NCBI GenBank assembly: GCA_965371445.1
Contig: CBDUYN010000133.1
Span: 1 to 29,287, forward strand
Origin: DASWIG01 sp965371445
GTDB taxonomy: Bacteria > Acidobacteriota > Thermoanaerobaculia > Multivoradales > J023
Direction: 5' to 3'
DNA length: 29,287 nucleotides
Part shown: piece by piece, positions 8,201-17,100 of the stretch
Layout of the letters: each line of letters starts with the position of its first letter
Position numbering within the stretch: the first letter of the stretch is position 1
The notes under the pieces: generated by a model
Seen by the model: only the letters and a program-made list of their open reading frames with translations
Told to the model about the DNA's origin: nothing
The model's database searches: none
Program-made: the position numbers and the translations under genes

Positions 8201-11145
8201 TCGGTCTCTTGGACGCCAACGGCCAGGTGATTCGCAAGAAGGTCCGGATGTTCGACCAGGTGCCCCTGGGCGGCCTCAACAACGACCTCGAGTGGGCCTA
8301 CGACTGGGACGGCGGCGGCTGGGGACACGTGCAGAGCGACTACCTCGCCCCCCCGTCGTCGAACCTGGTCTTCTACCGCTTCAGCGAAGACGGCGAGATC
8401 TTGACGGGTCCGGTACAGATCAGCTTCACGAACGGCCAGGAGGGCGACGTAAGCTTGGTTTGGAACGGCAGTGAGTACGGCGTCGCCTGGCTCCACCACG
8501 AGGGCGACGCGCACGAGGTGCTTTTTCGGCGCGTCCTGCCCGACGGCTCCTCGCCCGACCCCGGCCCGGTCACCGTCTGGCAGTCGGCGCCGGGGGAGAA
8601 CGCCTACTACACGAGCCTGGTGTGGAACGGTACCGGCTGGGCCGTCGCCTGGAACCTTGAGGACGCCGACGGCGACTTGCTGGTCTACCTGCGACTCCTT
8701 GCCGCCGACGGCACGCCACTGGGAGCGGCCGAACGGTTGAGCGACGACGAGGACCCCACCTGGCCAGGGTCGGGCATCGAGCCCTACGACGAGGTCCCCG
8801 AGCTGCTCCACCTGCCCGGCGGGGGCTACTTCGTCTACACGTCGAGCTTTTCCTACACCAACAACGTCTACGAGATTGCCCGACTGGAGGCCGACGCCGC
8901 CGGCGTGCGCGTCGGCGCGCGGACCTACATGACGGACGACGACGGGGCCAATTCCATCTACCAACGAGTCGCCACCGACGGCACCGACCACCTGGTGCTC
9001 TACAACGAGCACCGTCAGGGCAGCCAGGAGACCGGCGGCTTCCTTGCCGCGGCCGACGGCTCGATCGTTTCCGGTCCCAACGACCATTCCTGCTGTCACA
9101 GCCCCGGCAACACCTGGGGCGCGGCCACTTCCAGCAGCCCGGCCGTGGTGGAGCCGGTCCTCGACGGCTTTCTCAACGTCTGGAATGATTTCGAGAGCGG
9201 TCAATGGCAGATGTACGCCCAGTACTTCGACGGCGGCGGCAATCCGTCGTCGAGCTGGTGGCCGCTTTCGGGCCGCGACGTCCGCGGCCGGCCGGGAGTC
9301 GAGGGCGTCGGCGACACCTTTGCCGTGGCCTTTAAAGACGGCGGCAACACGATCGTCTTCGACAGCTACTACGTCTTCGGCGGCTCGTTTTTCGGCGAGA
9401 TCGACCTCGCCTACGACACCGGTGGCCGCGGCGACGTCGACCTCGCTTTCAGCGGCGAGATGTACGGTGTCGCGTACTTCAACGGCAACGACGTCGTGTT
9501 GCAGCGCGTCGATTCGGGCGGCGGCATGGCCGGCGGCCCGGTCACCGTGGCCGACAACGGACGCCAACGCCTCCAGGTGGAGTGGACCGGGGCCGGCTGG
9601 GCGATGATGTGGCGCGGCTCGGACAACCATCTCTACTACGCCTTGGTCGATCTTTACGGCACGGTCGTCGCCGGGCCGCAGCAGGTCACGGCGAATCCGA
9701 TCAGCCAGCGCGATTTCCACTTCCTGTGGACGGGCGACTTTTTCGGCCTCACCTGGTTGGAGAACCGCGGGCTCGATCCCGAGGGCGTCGAGATCTACTT
9801 CAACGTCCTCGACCTGAACGGCAATCCGACCCTCGGCGACGTCATGGTCCTCAATTCGGTTTACCACCCCGGCGCGCCCTACCTCTACTGGACGGGAGAC
9901 CGCTTTCGCCTGGTGCGCGGCGGCGGCGCGGCGGGCTCCTTCGACGAGGACGGCATGCACGAAGACGAGATCCTCTCCGACGGCACCGTCTTTTCGAACG
10001 TCGGGCAGCTCACCAACCGCAGCAGTCCCGGGGCGATCGGCTGGAACGGCGTGACCCTGGGTCTCCTGTGGGGTCAGCTCCGCGAAACCTACTTCCAGAC
10101 CAGCGAATGCCTGAACGACGCGACGCCTCCGGAGTGTCCGGGCCTGGGGGTTTCGAAGAGCGACACCGCGGTCGAGCTGGGCTGGAACGGCGTCGGCGAC
10201 GGCGAGTCGACGATCTGGCGCTACAACCTCTACCGCGACGGCTTCATGCTCGCCGAGCTCTTCCCTTGGACCGAGAATTACTCGGACGCCGGTTACCGGC
10301 CGGGGGACGTCCACACCTACGAGGTTCGGGCGTTAAACGGCGCCTACCAGGAATCGCAGGGCTGTCCGGTCGAAACGTTTTCAACGGAGGTCGGTGACGG
10401 CAACGGCGACGGGGTGACCGACATCGCCGACGTCTTCTACCTGATCCAGTATCTCTTCGCCGGCGGCCCGGCGCCGCAGGGCGACGCCGACGCCAACGGC
10501 GACGGCACCCTCGACGTGGGCGATCTCTTCTATCTCATCAACTACCTCTTCGGCGGCGGTCCGCCGCCGATACCGCTGGTGCCGGGCGCCGCGGCCGACG
10601 TCCTGGCGCTGGGAACCGTCCAGGCCGACGCGGGCGCGACCGTAGAGGTGCCGGTCTACCTCCGTGACCTCAAGGGGACGCCCCTCGGCGGCGACGGCGC
10701 GGCGATTCAAGGGTTCGCCTTCCGGGTCGACTTCCCGGCCAAGGCGATCGCCTCGGCAACCTTCGTCCAGGCCGGGGTGACCGCCGGCAAGACGCCCGTC
10801 TTCCCGGTCGTGCGGGCGGCGAGCGATCACCTGGTGGTGCTGCTCAAATTCGGCCAGGCGAGCGATCCGCTCGAGTTCCGTCCCGACGCCCCGGCGCCCG
10901 GCGACCTGGTGGGTCGCCTCCGGCTCGAGCTCGCCTCCGGCCTCACCGAGGGGACGACGGTCGAGCTCGTCCTCGACGGTGCCTCGACCCTCGTCAACGA
11001 CGACGCGACGGTGGCCGAATCGTCAGCCCGGGGGACCCTGGACCTCGTCGACGGTGCCGTGGTGGTCGGCGGCGATGCCCTCATCTTCAGCGACGGCTTC
11101 GAATCGGGCGACACGACGGTCTGGTCGGTCCGGGTCGGCGGCTGA
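2227..11145 (+). CDS. Giant secreted multidomain protein 1 (propeller, beta-helix/PA14, cohesin, dockerin)
   Basis: 2972 aa. ATG 2227 is chosen over an in-frame TTG at 2206 because GGAG (2217-2220) lies 6 nt upstream and the product then starts with a standard signal peptide (MRYTLVSS, cleavage AYA-GN at 23/24). Domains by eye: 13 Asp-box motifs such as VWKTTDGGANW (24-652); beta-helix 1 opening with SGPGTLRDAITQAN, interrupted by a PA14-like module (896-1037), resuming at EGNRITENSIFDN; Ig-like (1097-1177); beta-helix 2 from 1182 with PA14-like 2 (1352-1482); Ig-like 2 (1549-1635); cohesin-like (1635-1796); Fn3 (1799-1889); about 14 W-x-G repeats, e.g. SLVWNGSEYGVAWLH (1895-2628); Fn3-like (2635-2722); dockerin (2722-2782); cohesin-like 2 (2791-2949); tail IFSDGFESGDTTVWS. 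No catalytic motif is recognised. An exported adhesin or scaffold is inferred. It is first in an operon of three paralogues. Confidence 0.9.
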   Translation: MRYTLVSSLAIVALLAVATAAYAGNGVWTTTYPEGGNVPGQGMTLDTSNGRLDVAPNWRGLYSSTDGAGSWQSYSDHGPGFPFDRASILGVARGVGNALYAFAWGPGGQDLFRSDDDGATWYPADTGMSGDLSVLGFDPTNANVLYAGTWQGNLFKSTDGAVSWTLVGSGLPGGEIRTIEVDPLAPSTVYTGAPPSGIFKSVDGGASFVNVNNGATFSDVVDVAVDPSDSLVVFAVENDVSVAGVYKTTNGGSSWTKLAPTVDFGGWNQSLLAFEPGNPSTLYVASWGEVSKTTDSGSNWTSATVSAGVTTSVVLVDPATPSTLYAATAGDGVYKSTDSGVTWNEAMSGLRARNFSHSRSKSVHFDATTADLVYAGSEWGGWRSLDNGVTWSRMNGPDSILSTLVTHPGDPGGVWAVTNHLWRSTDSGVTWADGSNGAFCCFGEGDVVVHSGDANTVYVASTDHGVWKTTDGGANWNLFNNGLGNTAVRILAVDPADGNVVYAGVAEWYGASGVWKTSDGGANWSQLGGGLPDPINPNRILVHPADSNTVYIGSETTNGGVWKSTDGGGSWTQVLSENVNALAVDPGDTNRVYVGTWNTTGFYRSLDGGATWVVFVDGLPVNPGIDSMAVDPADPDRVLIGTTGGVWEYTFAGTLTLKVRDWNDSGPGTLRDAITQANQDGVPNVITFESWMFGGSFSPESTLPALTEDGTTIDGDLDDDCIPDIELNGWMVGDDGIRLFSSSNVVDGLVINSFGGNGIVISPDAGPPADNNLVVCNYIGTDMSGSWAWGNGFGVHVRGGAAGNQIGAPGQPNVVSGNNSSGFHLMEGPGTVVRDNFIGTTAGGGSPLANVATGVLIQGPQHGAAGASDHQVGPGNVIAWNNGPGVMVEDGQSAAYPDFVALVPDATGQFPVMEFHARNGCGPFQSADGQTPLDGSGNPFVENFGARFTGTLNVDAAGDYTFEVNNFDVSIRVVVGAAAVVDYGDCCSPSNGTISLGAGDHAIEVDFSQPTGGADIDLQITGPGTATLTSGGQPGLFGEFFQLRLPSEGNRITENSIFDNQDVGIVLGVCSEHGNDPGDTDEGPNTLLNSPELTGVTADGGDLFTVSGTAEPDATVEIFTAAPDPTGFGEGETFLASGVATGGVFSIQVSRPAERYAVTATATDTSGNTSEFSANLELLPHALSVTNTLDSGPGSLRDAMEQANSDGVSTVITIDPGLAGQTIFVLSQLPDIIEDGTTLDADFNGDCVPDLELDGSVAGGHGVMLHSSNNVVRGLVVNRFSQDGIHIGTGGQNNVVECNYSGTEPDGVTPAPNAGSGVGIFESDNRIGPANVIAHNGGAGVFIDEDMLWDAFPDFAGLSPDYSGVFPIMEFNDSCESFESVDGITPLDGSGAPFTEHFGARFTGTIDVDTPGDYYFELQNLDDRGRITIDGNVVVDSDTQGCCNPAGNYNLNGSHSIEIDFEEGGGAAGFRLIVDGPGTATLSTGGQPGLFGELFQLRIPAEGNTITQNSIFDNNYLGIAFNCCCGPTQNDPGDVDVGSNTVLNFPELNSFTDNGGGSFTVDGTATPDSTVELFGTVPDPSGFGEGKEYLDFTVADPGGNFSITTSLPAEFTSFTATATDAAGNTSEFSQNLTVKSPDEVNLGTAEGFQGDTIEVPIYVRDLGATLLGVDQPGGAKIQGFTFQIEFQPSASVQAANAYHSGTTGGLSPLFDTFVFTGDSLTYVVSFDEATNLVPLTLDGPGPGDEVARLVVTIDPGAPPTPVQLTLLGATTLSNQAGTLTETEGAQLAFGHGSFNVRTRAATSLAATSLSSSEIRLRWNDPQADETGFRIDRSEDGGGSWSTIATVGPDDTEYSDPGLTPTMLYFYQVTATNGGADAPTSNLAWAETFPASAVKVCIQQVSSDHSWMRFPSPAHNGTLWANTFYERSNSTNDDVYFQFHDAWGNPASGWVSLSETDMMSRFPTLRFNGNRFGVLWTEHMRDGEGHITSNNFFGLLDANGQVIRKKVRMFDQVPLGGLNNDLEWAYDWDGGGWGHVQSDYLAPPSSNLVFYRFSEDGEILTGPVQISFTNGQEGDVSLVWNGSEYGVAWLHHEGDAHEVLFRRVLPDGSSPDPGPVTVWQSAPGENAYYTSLVWNGTGWAVAWNLEDADGDLLVYLRLLAADGTPLGAAERLSDDEDPTWPGSGIEPYDEVPELLHLPGGGYFVYTSSFSYTNNVYEIARLEADAAGVRVGARTYMTDDDGANSIYQRVATDGTDHLVLYNEHRQGSQETGGFLAAADGSIVSGPNDHSCCHSPGNTWGAATSSSPAVVEPVLDGFLNVWNDFESGQWQMYAQYFDGGGNPSSSWWPLSGRDVRGRPGVEGVGDTFAVAFKDGGNTIVFDSYYVFGGSFFGEIDLAYDTGGRGDVDLAFSGEMYGVAYFNGNDVVLQRVDSGGGMAGGPVTVADNGRQRLQVEWTGAGWAMMWRGSDNHLYYALVDLYGTVVAGPQQVTANPISQRDFHFLWTGDFFGLTWLENRGLDPEGVEIYFNVLDLNGNPTLGDVMVLNSVYHPGAPYLYWTGDRFRLVRGGGAAGSFDEDGMHEDEILSDGTVFSNVGQLTNRSSPGAIGWNGVTLGLLWGQLRETYFQTSECLNDATPPECPGLGVSKSDTAVELGWNGVGDGESTIWRYNLYRDGFMLAELFPWTENYSDAGYRPGDVHTYEVRALNGAYQESQGCPVETFSTEVGDGNGDGVTDIADVFYLIQYLFAGGPAPQGDADANGDGTLDVGDLFYLINYLFGGGPPPIPLVPGAAADVLALGTVQADAGATVEVPVYLRDLKGTPLGGDGAAIQGFAFRVDFPAKAIASATFVQAGVTAGKTPVFPVVRAASDHLVVLLKFGQASDPLEFRPDAPAPGDLVGRLRLELASGLTEGTTVELVLDGASTLVNDDATVAESSARGTLDLVDGAVVVGGDALIFSDGFESGDTTVWSVRVGG
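10390..10569 (+). other. Dockerin-like Ca-binding pair in giant protein 1
   Basis: Two EF-hand-like loops, DGNGDGVTDIAD (residues 2724-2735) and DANGDGTLDVGD (2755-2766), each followed by a helix FYLIxYLF. Both have D, N, D, G and D at loop positions 1, 3, 5, 6 and 12, as in type I dockerins. A GGGPPP linker leads to the second cohesin-like domain. Confidence 0.75.
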
Positions 11146-11150
11146 GGAGG
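11144..11150 (+). promoter_or_regulatory. Strong ribosome binding site overlapping the preceding stop codon
   Basis: GAGGAGG overlaps the TGA of giant gene 1 (11143-11145) and lies 8 nt before ATG 11159. The overlap indicates translational coupling and fixes the start of giant gene 2, although the frame is open further upstream (from 10979). Confidence 0.8.
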
Positions 11151-11158
11151 TCAAAACG

Positions 11159-14100
11159 ATGCGAACCGCGAAGACCTCCTTTCTGACGATCGCGATCGTC
11201 CTCGGCGCCGCCGTCATGGCCGGTGCCGGGGACGGCGTCTGGACCACCACCTATCCCGGCGGCGGCAACCTGCCGGACCTGACCATCGACCCGGCGACGG
11301 GCCGCCTCGACGTGTCCCCGACCCATCGCGGCCTCTACGCCTCCACCGACGGTGGCACCAGCTGGACGAGCTACACCGACGGTAACCTCGGTCTGCCGTT
11401 CGGTTACAAGGACATCTCCACCGTCGTCCGGGGTCCCGACAGCAACCTGCACGTCATCACGAACCGCCTCTACCGCAGCGGCGACGACGGCGCCACGTGG
11501 TATTCCGCCGACACCGGGATCTCGGGCACCGTGACCTGCGTGGGCTTCGATCCCAGCGCCTCCCTGGTGCTTTACGCCGGCACCGAGTCGGGCGTGCTGT
11601 ACAAGACGACCGACGGCACCGTCAGCTGGTCGGCGGTGGGTACCGGCCTGCCGGCCGAATTGATCAACACCATCGAGGTCGATCCGCTGACGGGCGCCAA
11701 CGTCTACGTCGGCACCGCCGGGAGCGGCCTCTGGAAGTCCACCGACAGCGGCGCGAGCTTCGTCCGGATCGACAACAACGTCGTCCTGGGTGAGGTCGGC
11801 GACGTCGCCGTCGACCCCTCGAACCCGCAGGTGGTCTACGTCGCCGACGGCAGCTCGAACAGCGTCTACAAGTCGAGCGACGGCGGCGCCAGCTGGACGC
11901 AGCAGGCCCCGGCGTTCAGCTTCGCGGGCGGCGGGCCGACGATCCTGGCGATCGACCCCGGCAATCCCCAGATCCTCTACGTGGCGAGCCACGGCGAGGT
12001 CTGGAAGTCCGTCGACGGCGGCACCAACTGGACGTCCGTCGCGATCACCACGGTCCAGGTCGCCGCGGTCCATCTCGACCCGGCGATCCCGTCGACGCTC
12101 TACGCCGCCACCCACGGCGACGGCGTCTTCAAGTCGATCGACAGCGGCGCCACCTGGAACGAGGCTAACAACGGCCTCCAGGCCCGTCTCTTCCCGCACT
12201 CGGGAGCCCACAGCCTGCACTACGACGCCACCACCGCGAACCTCCTCTACACCGGCGCCCAGGCCGGCGGCTGGCGCAGCCTCGACAACGGCGTCACCTG
12301 GTCGCGGATGAACGGTCCCTGGCCCACCCTGATCATGGAAACCCGCGCCTCCGAGCCCGGGGTCGTCTGGGCGAAGAACAACGGCGTCTACAAGTCGACC
12401 GACAACGGCGTCACCTGGGCCGACGCCACGGGCGGCCTCTTCGGCGACTTCAACGACGGCGACCTGGCGCTCCATCCCACCGACCCCCTGACCGTCTACG
12501 TGGCCGGCTCCGGTTCCGGCTCCGTCGCCGACGGCATCTACAAGACCACCGATGGCGGCGTCACCTGGAACCCGGTGGTGAACGGCCTGGGCAACACCCT
12601 GGTGCACGCCCTCGCCGTCGACCCCGCCGACGGCGACGTCGTCTACGCCGGGGTCCCGGACTACGCCGGCCCCGGCGACGGCATCTACAAGACCACCGAC
12701 GGCGGTGCCAACTGGTTCCAGCTCGGCGGCGGCCTGCCGTCGCCCATAAATCCCAACCAGATCGTCGTCCATCCCGCGGACTCGAACCTGGTCTACGTCG
12801 GCTCGGCGACCGACAACGGCGGCGTCTACCAATCGACCGACGGCGGCTCCAACTGGAGCCTCTTGATGTCGGAGAACGTCAACGCCGTGGCCGTGGATCC
12901 GGGAGATACGAGCCGCGTCTACGCCGGCACCTGGAACACCGGAGGCTTCTACCGCAGCCTCGACGGCGGCGCCAGCTGGGCGGTGATCAACACCGGGCTG
13001 CCGCAAAACCCTGGCATCCACGCGATTACGCTCGATCCCGCCAATTCCGCCCGGGTGCTGATCGGTACCGACGCGGGCGCCCTGGAATACACCTTCCAGG
13101 GCACCGTGACCCTGGAGGTCACGAACTCCGCCGACGGCGGCCCCGGGACCCTGCGCGACGCGATCACGCAGGCCAACCAGGACGGCGTGCCCAACCTCAT
13201 CACCTTCTACCCCTCGGTGGCCGGCGACTACATCTGGCTCGGATCGCCGCTGCCGGCGCTCACCGAGGACTCGACCACGATCGACGGCGACCTCGAAGAC
13301 GACTGCATCCCCGACGTCGGCGTCCACGGCGGCGGGCTCGGCGGCGACGGCATCCAGGTCAATTCGTCGTCGAACGTGATCGAAGGCCTGGTGGTGAGCG
13401 GCTTTGCCGGCAACGGCGTCATCCTCTCGCCCGACGCCGGCCCGCCCGCCGACAACAACCTGATCGTGTGTAACTACGTCGGCACCGACATGAGCGGCTT
13501 CTGGCCGGACGGCAACTTCTACGGCATCCACGTCCGGGGCGGCGGTACCGGCAACCAGATCGGCGCCCCCGGTCAGCCCAACGTCATCTCCGGCAATGAC
13601 GGTCCGGGTCTGCACCTCATGGAGGGCCCGGGCACCGTGGTCCGTGACAACTTCATCGGCACCACCGCCGACGCCGGCTCTCCCCTCGCCAACAACGGAC
13701 AGGGAGTGCTGATCCAGGGGCCCCAGCACGCCGTGGCCGGCGCCAGCAACTACCAGATCGGACCGGACAACCTCATCGCCTACAACAACGGTCCCGGCGT
13801 CATGGTGGAGGAGGGGCAGGTCGCCGCCTATCCCGACTTCGTCGCCCTGGTGCCCGACGCCACCGGCCAGTTCCCGGTGATGGAGTTCCACGCCCAGAAC
13901 GGCTGCGGGCCTTTCGAGAGCCTCGACGGCCAGATCCCCGTGGACGGCTCCGGCAATCCCTTCGTCGAGAACTTCGGCGCCCGCTTCACCGGCACCTTGA
14001 CCGTCGACGCGGCCGGCGACTACAACTTCGAGGTCAACAACTTCGACGTCGCGATCCGGGTCGTGGTCGGCGCCGCGACCGTCGTCGACTACGGCAACGG

Positions 14101-17100
14101 GGGCGCGCCGTCGAGCGGCACGATCTCCCTCGCCGCCGGCGACCATGCGATCGAGGTCGACTTCAGTCAGCCGACGGGCGACGCGGGCATCGACCTTCAG
14201 ATCACCGGTCCCGGCTCGGCGACGCTTTCAAGCGGCGGTCAGCCGGGCCTCTTCGGCGAGCTCTTCCAGCTGCGCCTGCCCAGCGAGGGCAATTGGATTA
14301 CCCAGAATTCGATCTTCGACAACACCGACGTGGGCATCCGGCTCGGCTCCTGCTCGGCGCGCGGCAACGACCCCGGCGACACCGACGTGGGGCCGAACAC
14401 GCTCCTCAACTCGCCTGAGCTCGTGGGCGCGACCGACGATGGCGGCGGCCTCTACACCCCCCTCGGCACGGCCGAACCCGGGACGACCGTCGAGGTCTTC
14501 GCCGTCGCCGCCGATCCCTCGGGCTACGGCGAAGGTAAGCTCTTCCTCGCCACCGCCGTCGCCCCGGGCGGGACCTGGAGCGCCCTGATCAACCTGCCGG
14601 ACGGCTACTTCGCGATCACCGCGACGGCTACCGACGCCAGCGGCAACACCTCGGAGTTCTCCCAGAACCTGGAGCTGCGGCCCAACGTCCTCGCGGTCAG
14701 CAACAACCTGGACAGCGGTCCCGGCTCGTTGCGCGACGCCTTGAACCAGGCCAACAGCGACGGCGTGTCGACCGAGATCTCGATCGATCCGGGTCTCGCG
14801 GGGCAGACGATCTTCCTGATCTCGGGTCTGCCGCCCCTGTCGGAAGGCGGGACCACCCTGGACGCCGATCTCGGCGGCGACTGCGTCCCGGACCTCGCGC
14901 TCGACGGCAGCCTCACCGGTGGCGCGGTCGGTATCGACGTAGTGTCGTCGAGCAACGTGGTGCGCGGGCTGGCAGTCCACAGCTTCCAGGCCACGGGCAT
15001 CCACTTCGTACCGGGCGCCGACGGGAACGTCGTCGAGTGCAACCACGTCGGCACCGACCTCGGCGGCATCGCCGCGCTGCCCAACAGCGACGCGGGGATC
15101 AAGGTGCAGGGCGCCGACAACCGGATCGGCCCGGGCAACGTCATCGCCTACAACGCCCAACACGGCATCTTCGTCGAGGAGCTCTTCCCCAACACCGTCT
15201 ACCCCGACTTTTCAGGCTTGACTCCGGACTATACGGGTGTCTTCCCGGTGATGGAATTCACCGACGACTGCGCCACTTTCCACAGCGTCGACGGCATCAC
15301 GCCGACCGACGGCGGCGGCGCGCCCTTCACCGAGAACTTCGGCGGCCGCTTCACCGGTACCCTGAACGTGGACGCCGGCGGCGACTACAACTTCGAGCTC
15401 CAGAACCTCGACGATCTCGGGCGCATCGTCATCGACGGCAACTTCGTCGTCGACGAGACCTACTGCTGTCCGGTCGCCGCCTCCTACTATCTGAATGCCG
15501 GCGACCACACGATCGAGGTCGACTTCCTGGAGGGCGGCGGTTACGGCGGTTTCCGCCTCGAGATCACCGGGCCGGGCACCGCGACCCTGTCGACGGGCGG
15601 CCAGCCGGGCCTCACCGGCGAGCTCTTCCAGGTGCGACTCGCCGCCGAGCGCAACCGGATCACCCAGAACTCGATCTTCTTGAACGACGGCCTCGGCATC
15701 GGCTTCAACTGCTGCTGCGGCCCGACCCAGAACGACCCGGGCGACGCCGACGTGGGCTCCAACACGGTCCTGAACTTCCCCGAGCTGAGCTCGTTCCTCG
15801 ACCTGGGCGGCGGCTCCTTCACCGTCGACGGTACGGCACCGCCCGACTCGACCGTCGAGCTCTTCGGCGCCGCCGCCGACCCCTCCGGCTTCGGCGAAGG
15901 CAAGGTCTACCTCGGCTCGACGACCGCCGACCCGGCCGGCAACTTCTCGCTCAGCCAAGTGCTGCCCGCCGAGTACGACGCCTTTACCGCGACGGCGACC
16001 GACGGTTCCGGCAACACGTCGGAGTTCTCGCAGAACCTGACGGTGAAGTCGCCCGACGAGGTCAACGTCGGCACGGCCGAAGGCTTCCAGGGCGACACGG
16101 TCGAGGTGCCGATCTACGTCCGCGACCTCGGCTCGACGCTCCTCGGCGTCGACCAGCCGGCGGGCAACAAGATCCAGGGCTTTACGTTCCAGGTACAGTT
16201 CCAGCCGCAGTGGAGCGTCCAGGCGATCAGTGCCTACCACTCGGGCACGACCGCCGGGCTGTCGCCGCTTTTCGACACGTTCACCACGACGGGCGACACG
16301 ATCACCTACGTCGTCTCCTTCGACGAGGCGACGAACCTCGTCCCCTTGACGCTCGACGGACCCGGCCCCGGCGACGAGGTGGCGCGGCTCGTCGTCACGA
16401 TTGATCCGGGAGCGGCGCCGAGCCCGATCAACCTCACCGTTCTGAACGGCACGACGCTTTCCAACCAGGCCGGCACCCTGACGGAGACTGAAGGCGCCCA
16501 GCTTGGTTTCGGCCATGGCTGGCTCAACGTCCGCACCCGCGCGGCGACGTCGCTCGACGCCGTGGCGCAATCGTCGTCCGACGTCCGTCTGCGCTGGAAC
16601 GATCCCCAGGCCGACGAGACGGGCTTTCGTATCGACCGTTCGGACGACGGCGGCGGCTCCTGGTGGACGATCGCCACCGTCGGTCCCGACGACACGGAGT
16701 ACTACGACTCGGGGCTCTCTCCGACGACGCTCTACTACTACCAGGTGACGGCGTTCAACGGCGGCGCCGACGCGCCGCCGTCGAACCTGGCTTGGGCCGA
16801 GACCTTCCCGGCCACCGCCGCCAGGACCTGCGTCACCCAGGTCGGCAACGACCACAGTTGGATGCGCTTTCCCTCCCCGGCGCACAACGGCACGATGTGG
16901 GCCAACGCCTTCTACGAGCGCAACGGCTCGACCGACGACGAGGTCTACTTCCAGTTTCACGACAGCTGGGGCAATCCACAAGGCGGCTGGGTGGCGCTCT
17001 CCGACAACGACACGCAGTCGCGTTTCCCCACCATGCGCTGGAACGGCAGCCATTTCGGCGTGATGTGGTCCGAGCACATGCGGGGTCCCGGCGGCGAGGT

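Noticed and set aside
10979..11158. Upstream extension of giant gene 2 overlapping the end of gene 1
   Set aside because: The extension has the Arg/Ser/Pro-rich look of an out-of-frame reading of gene 1 and would bury the signal peptide. GAGGAGG before ATG 11159 settles the start.
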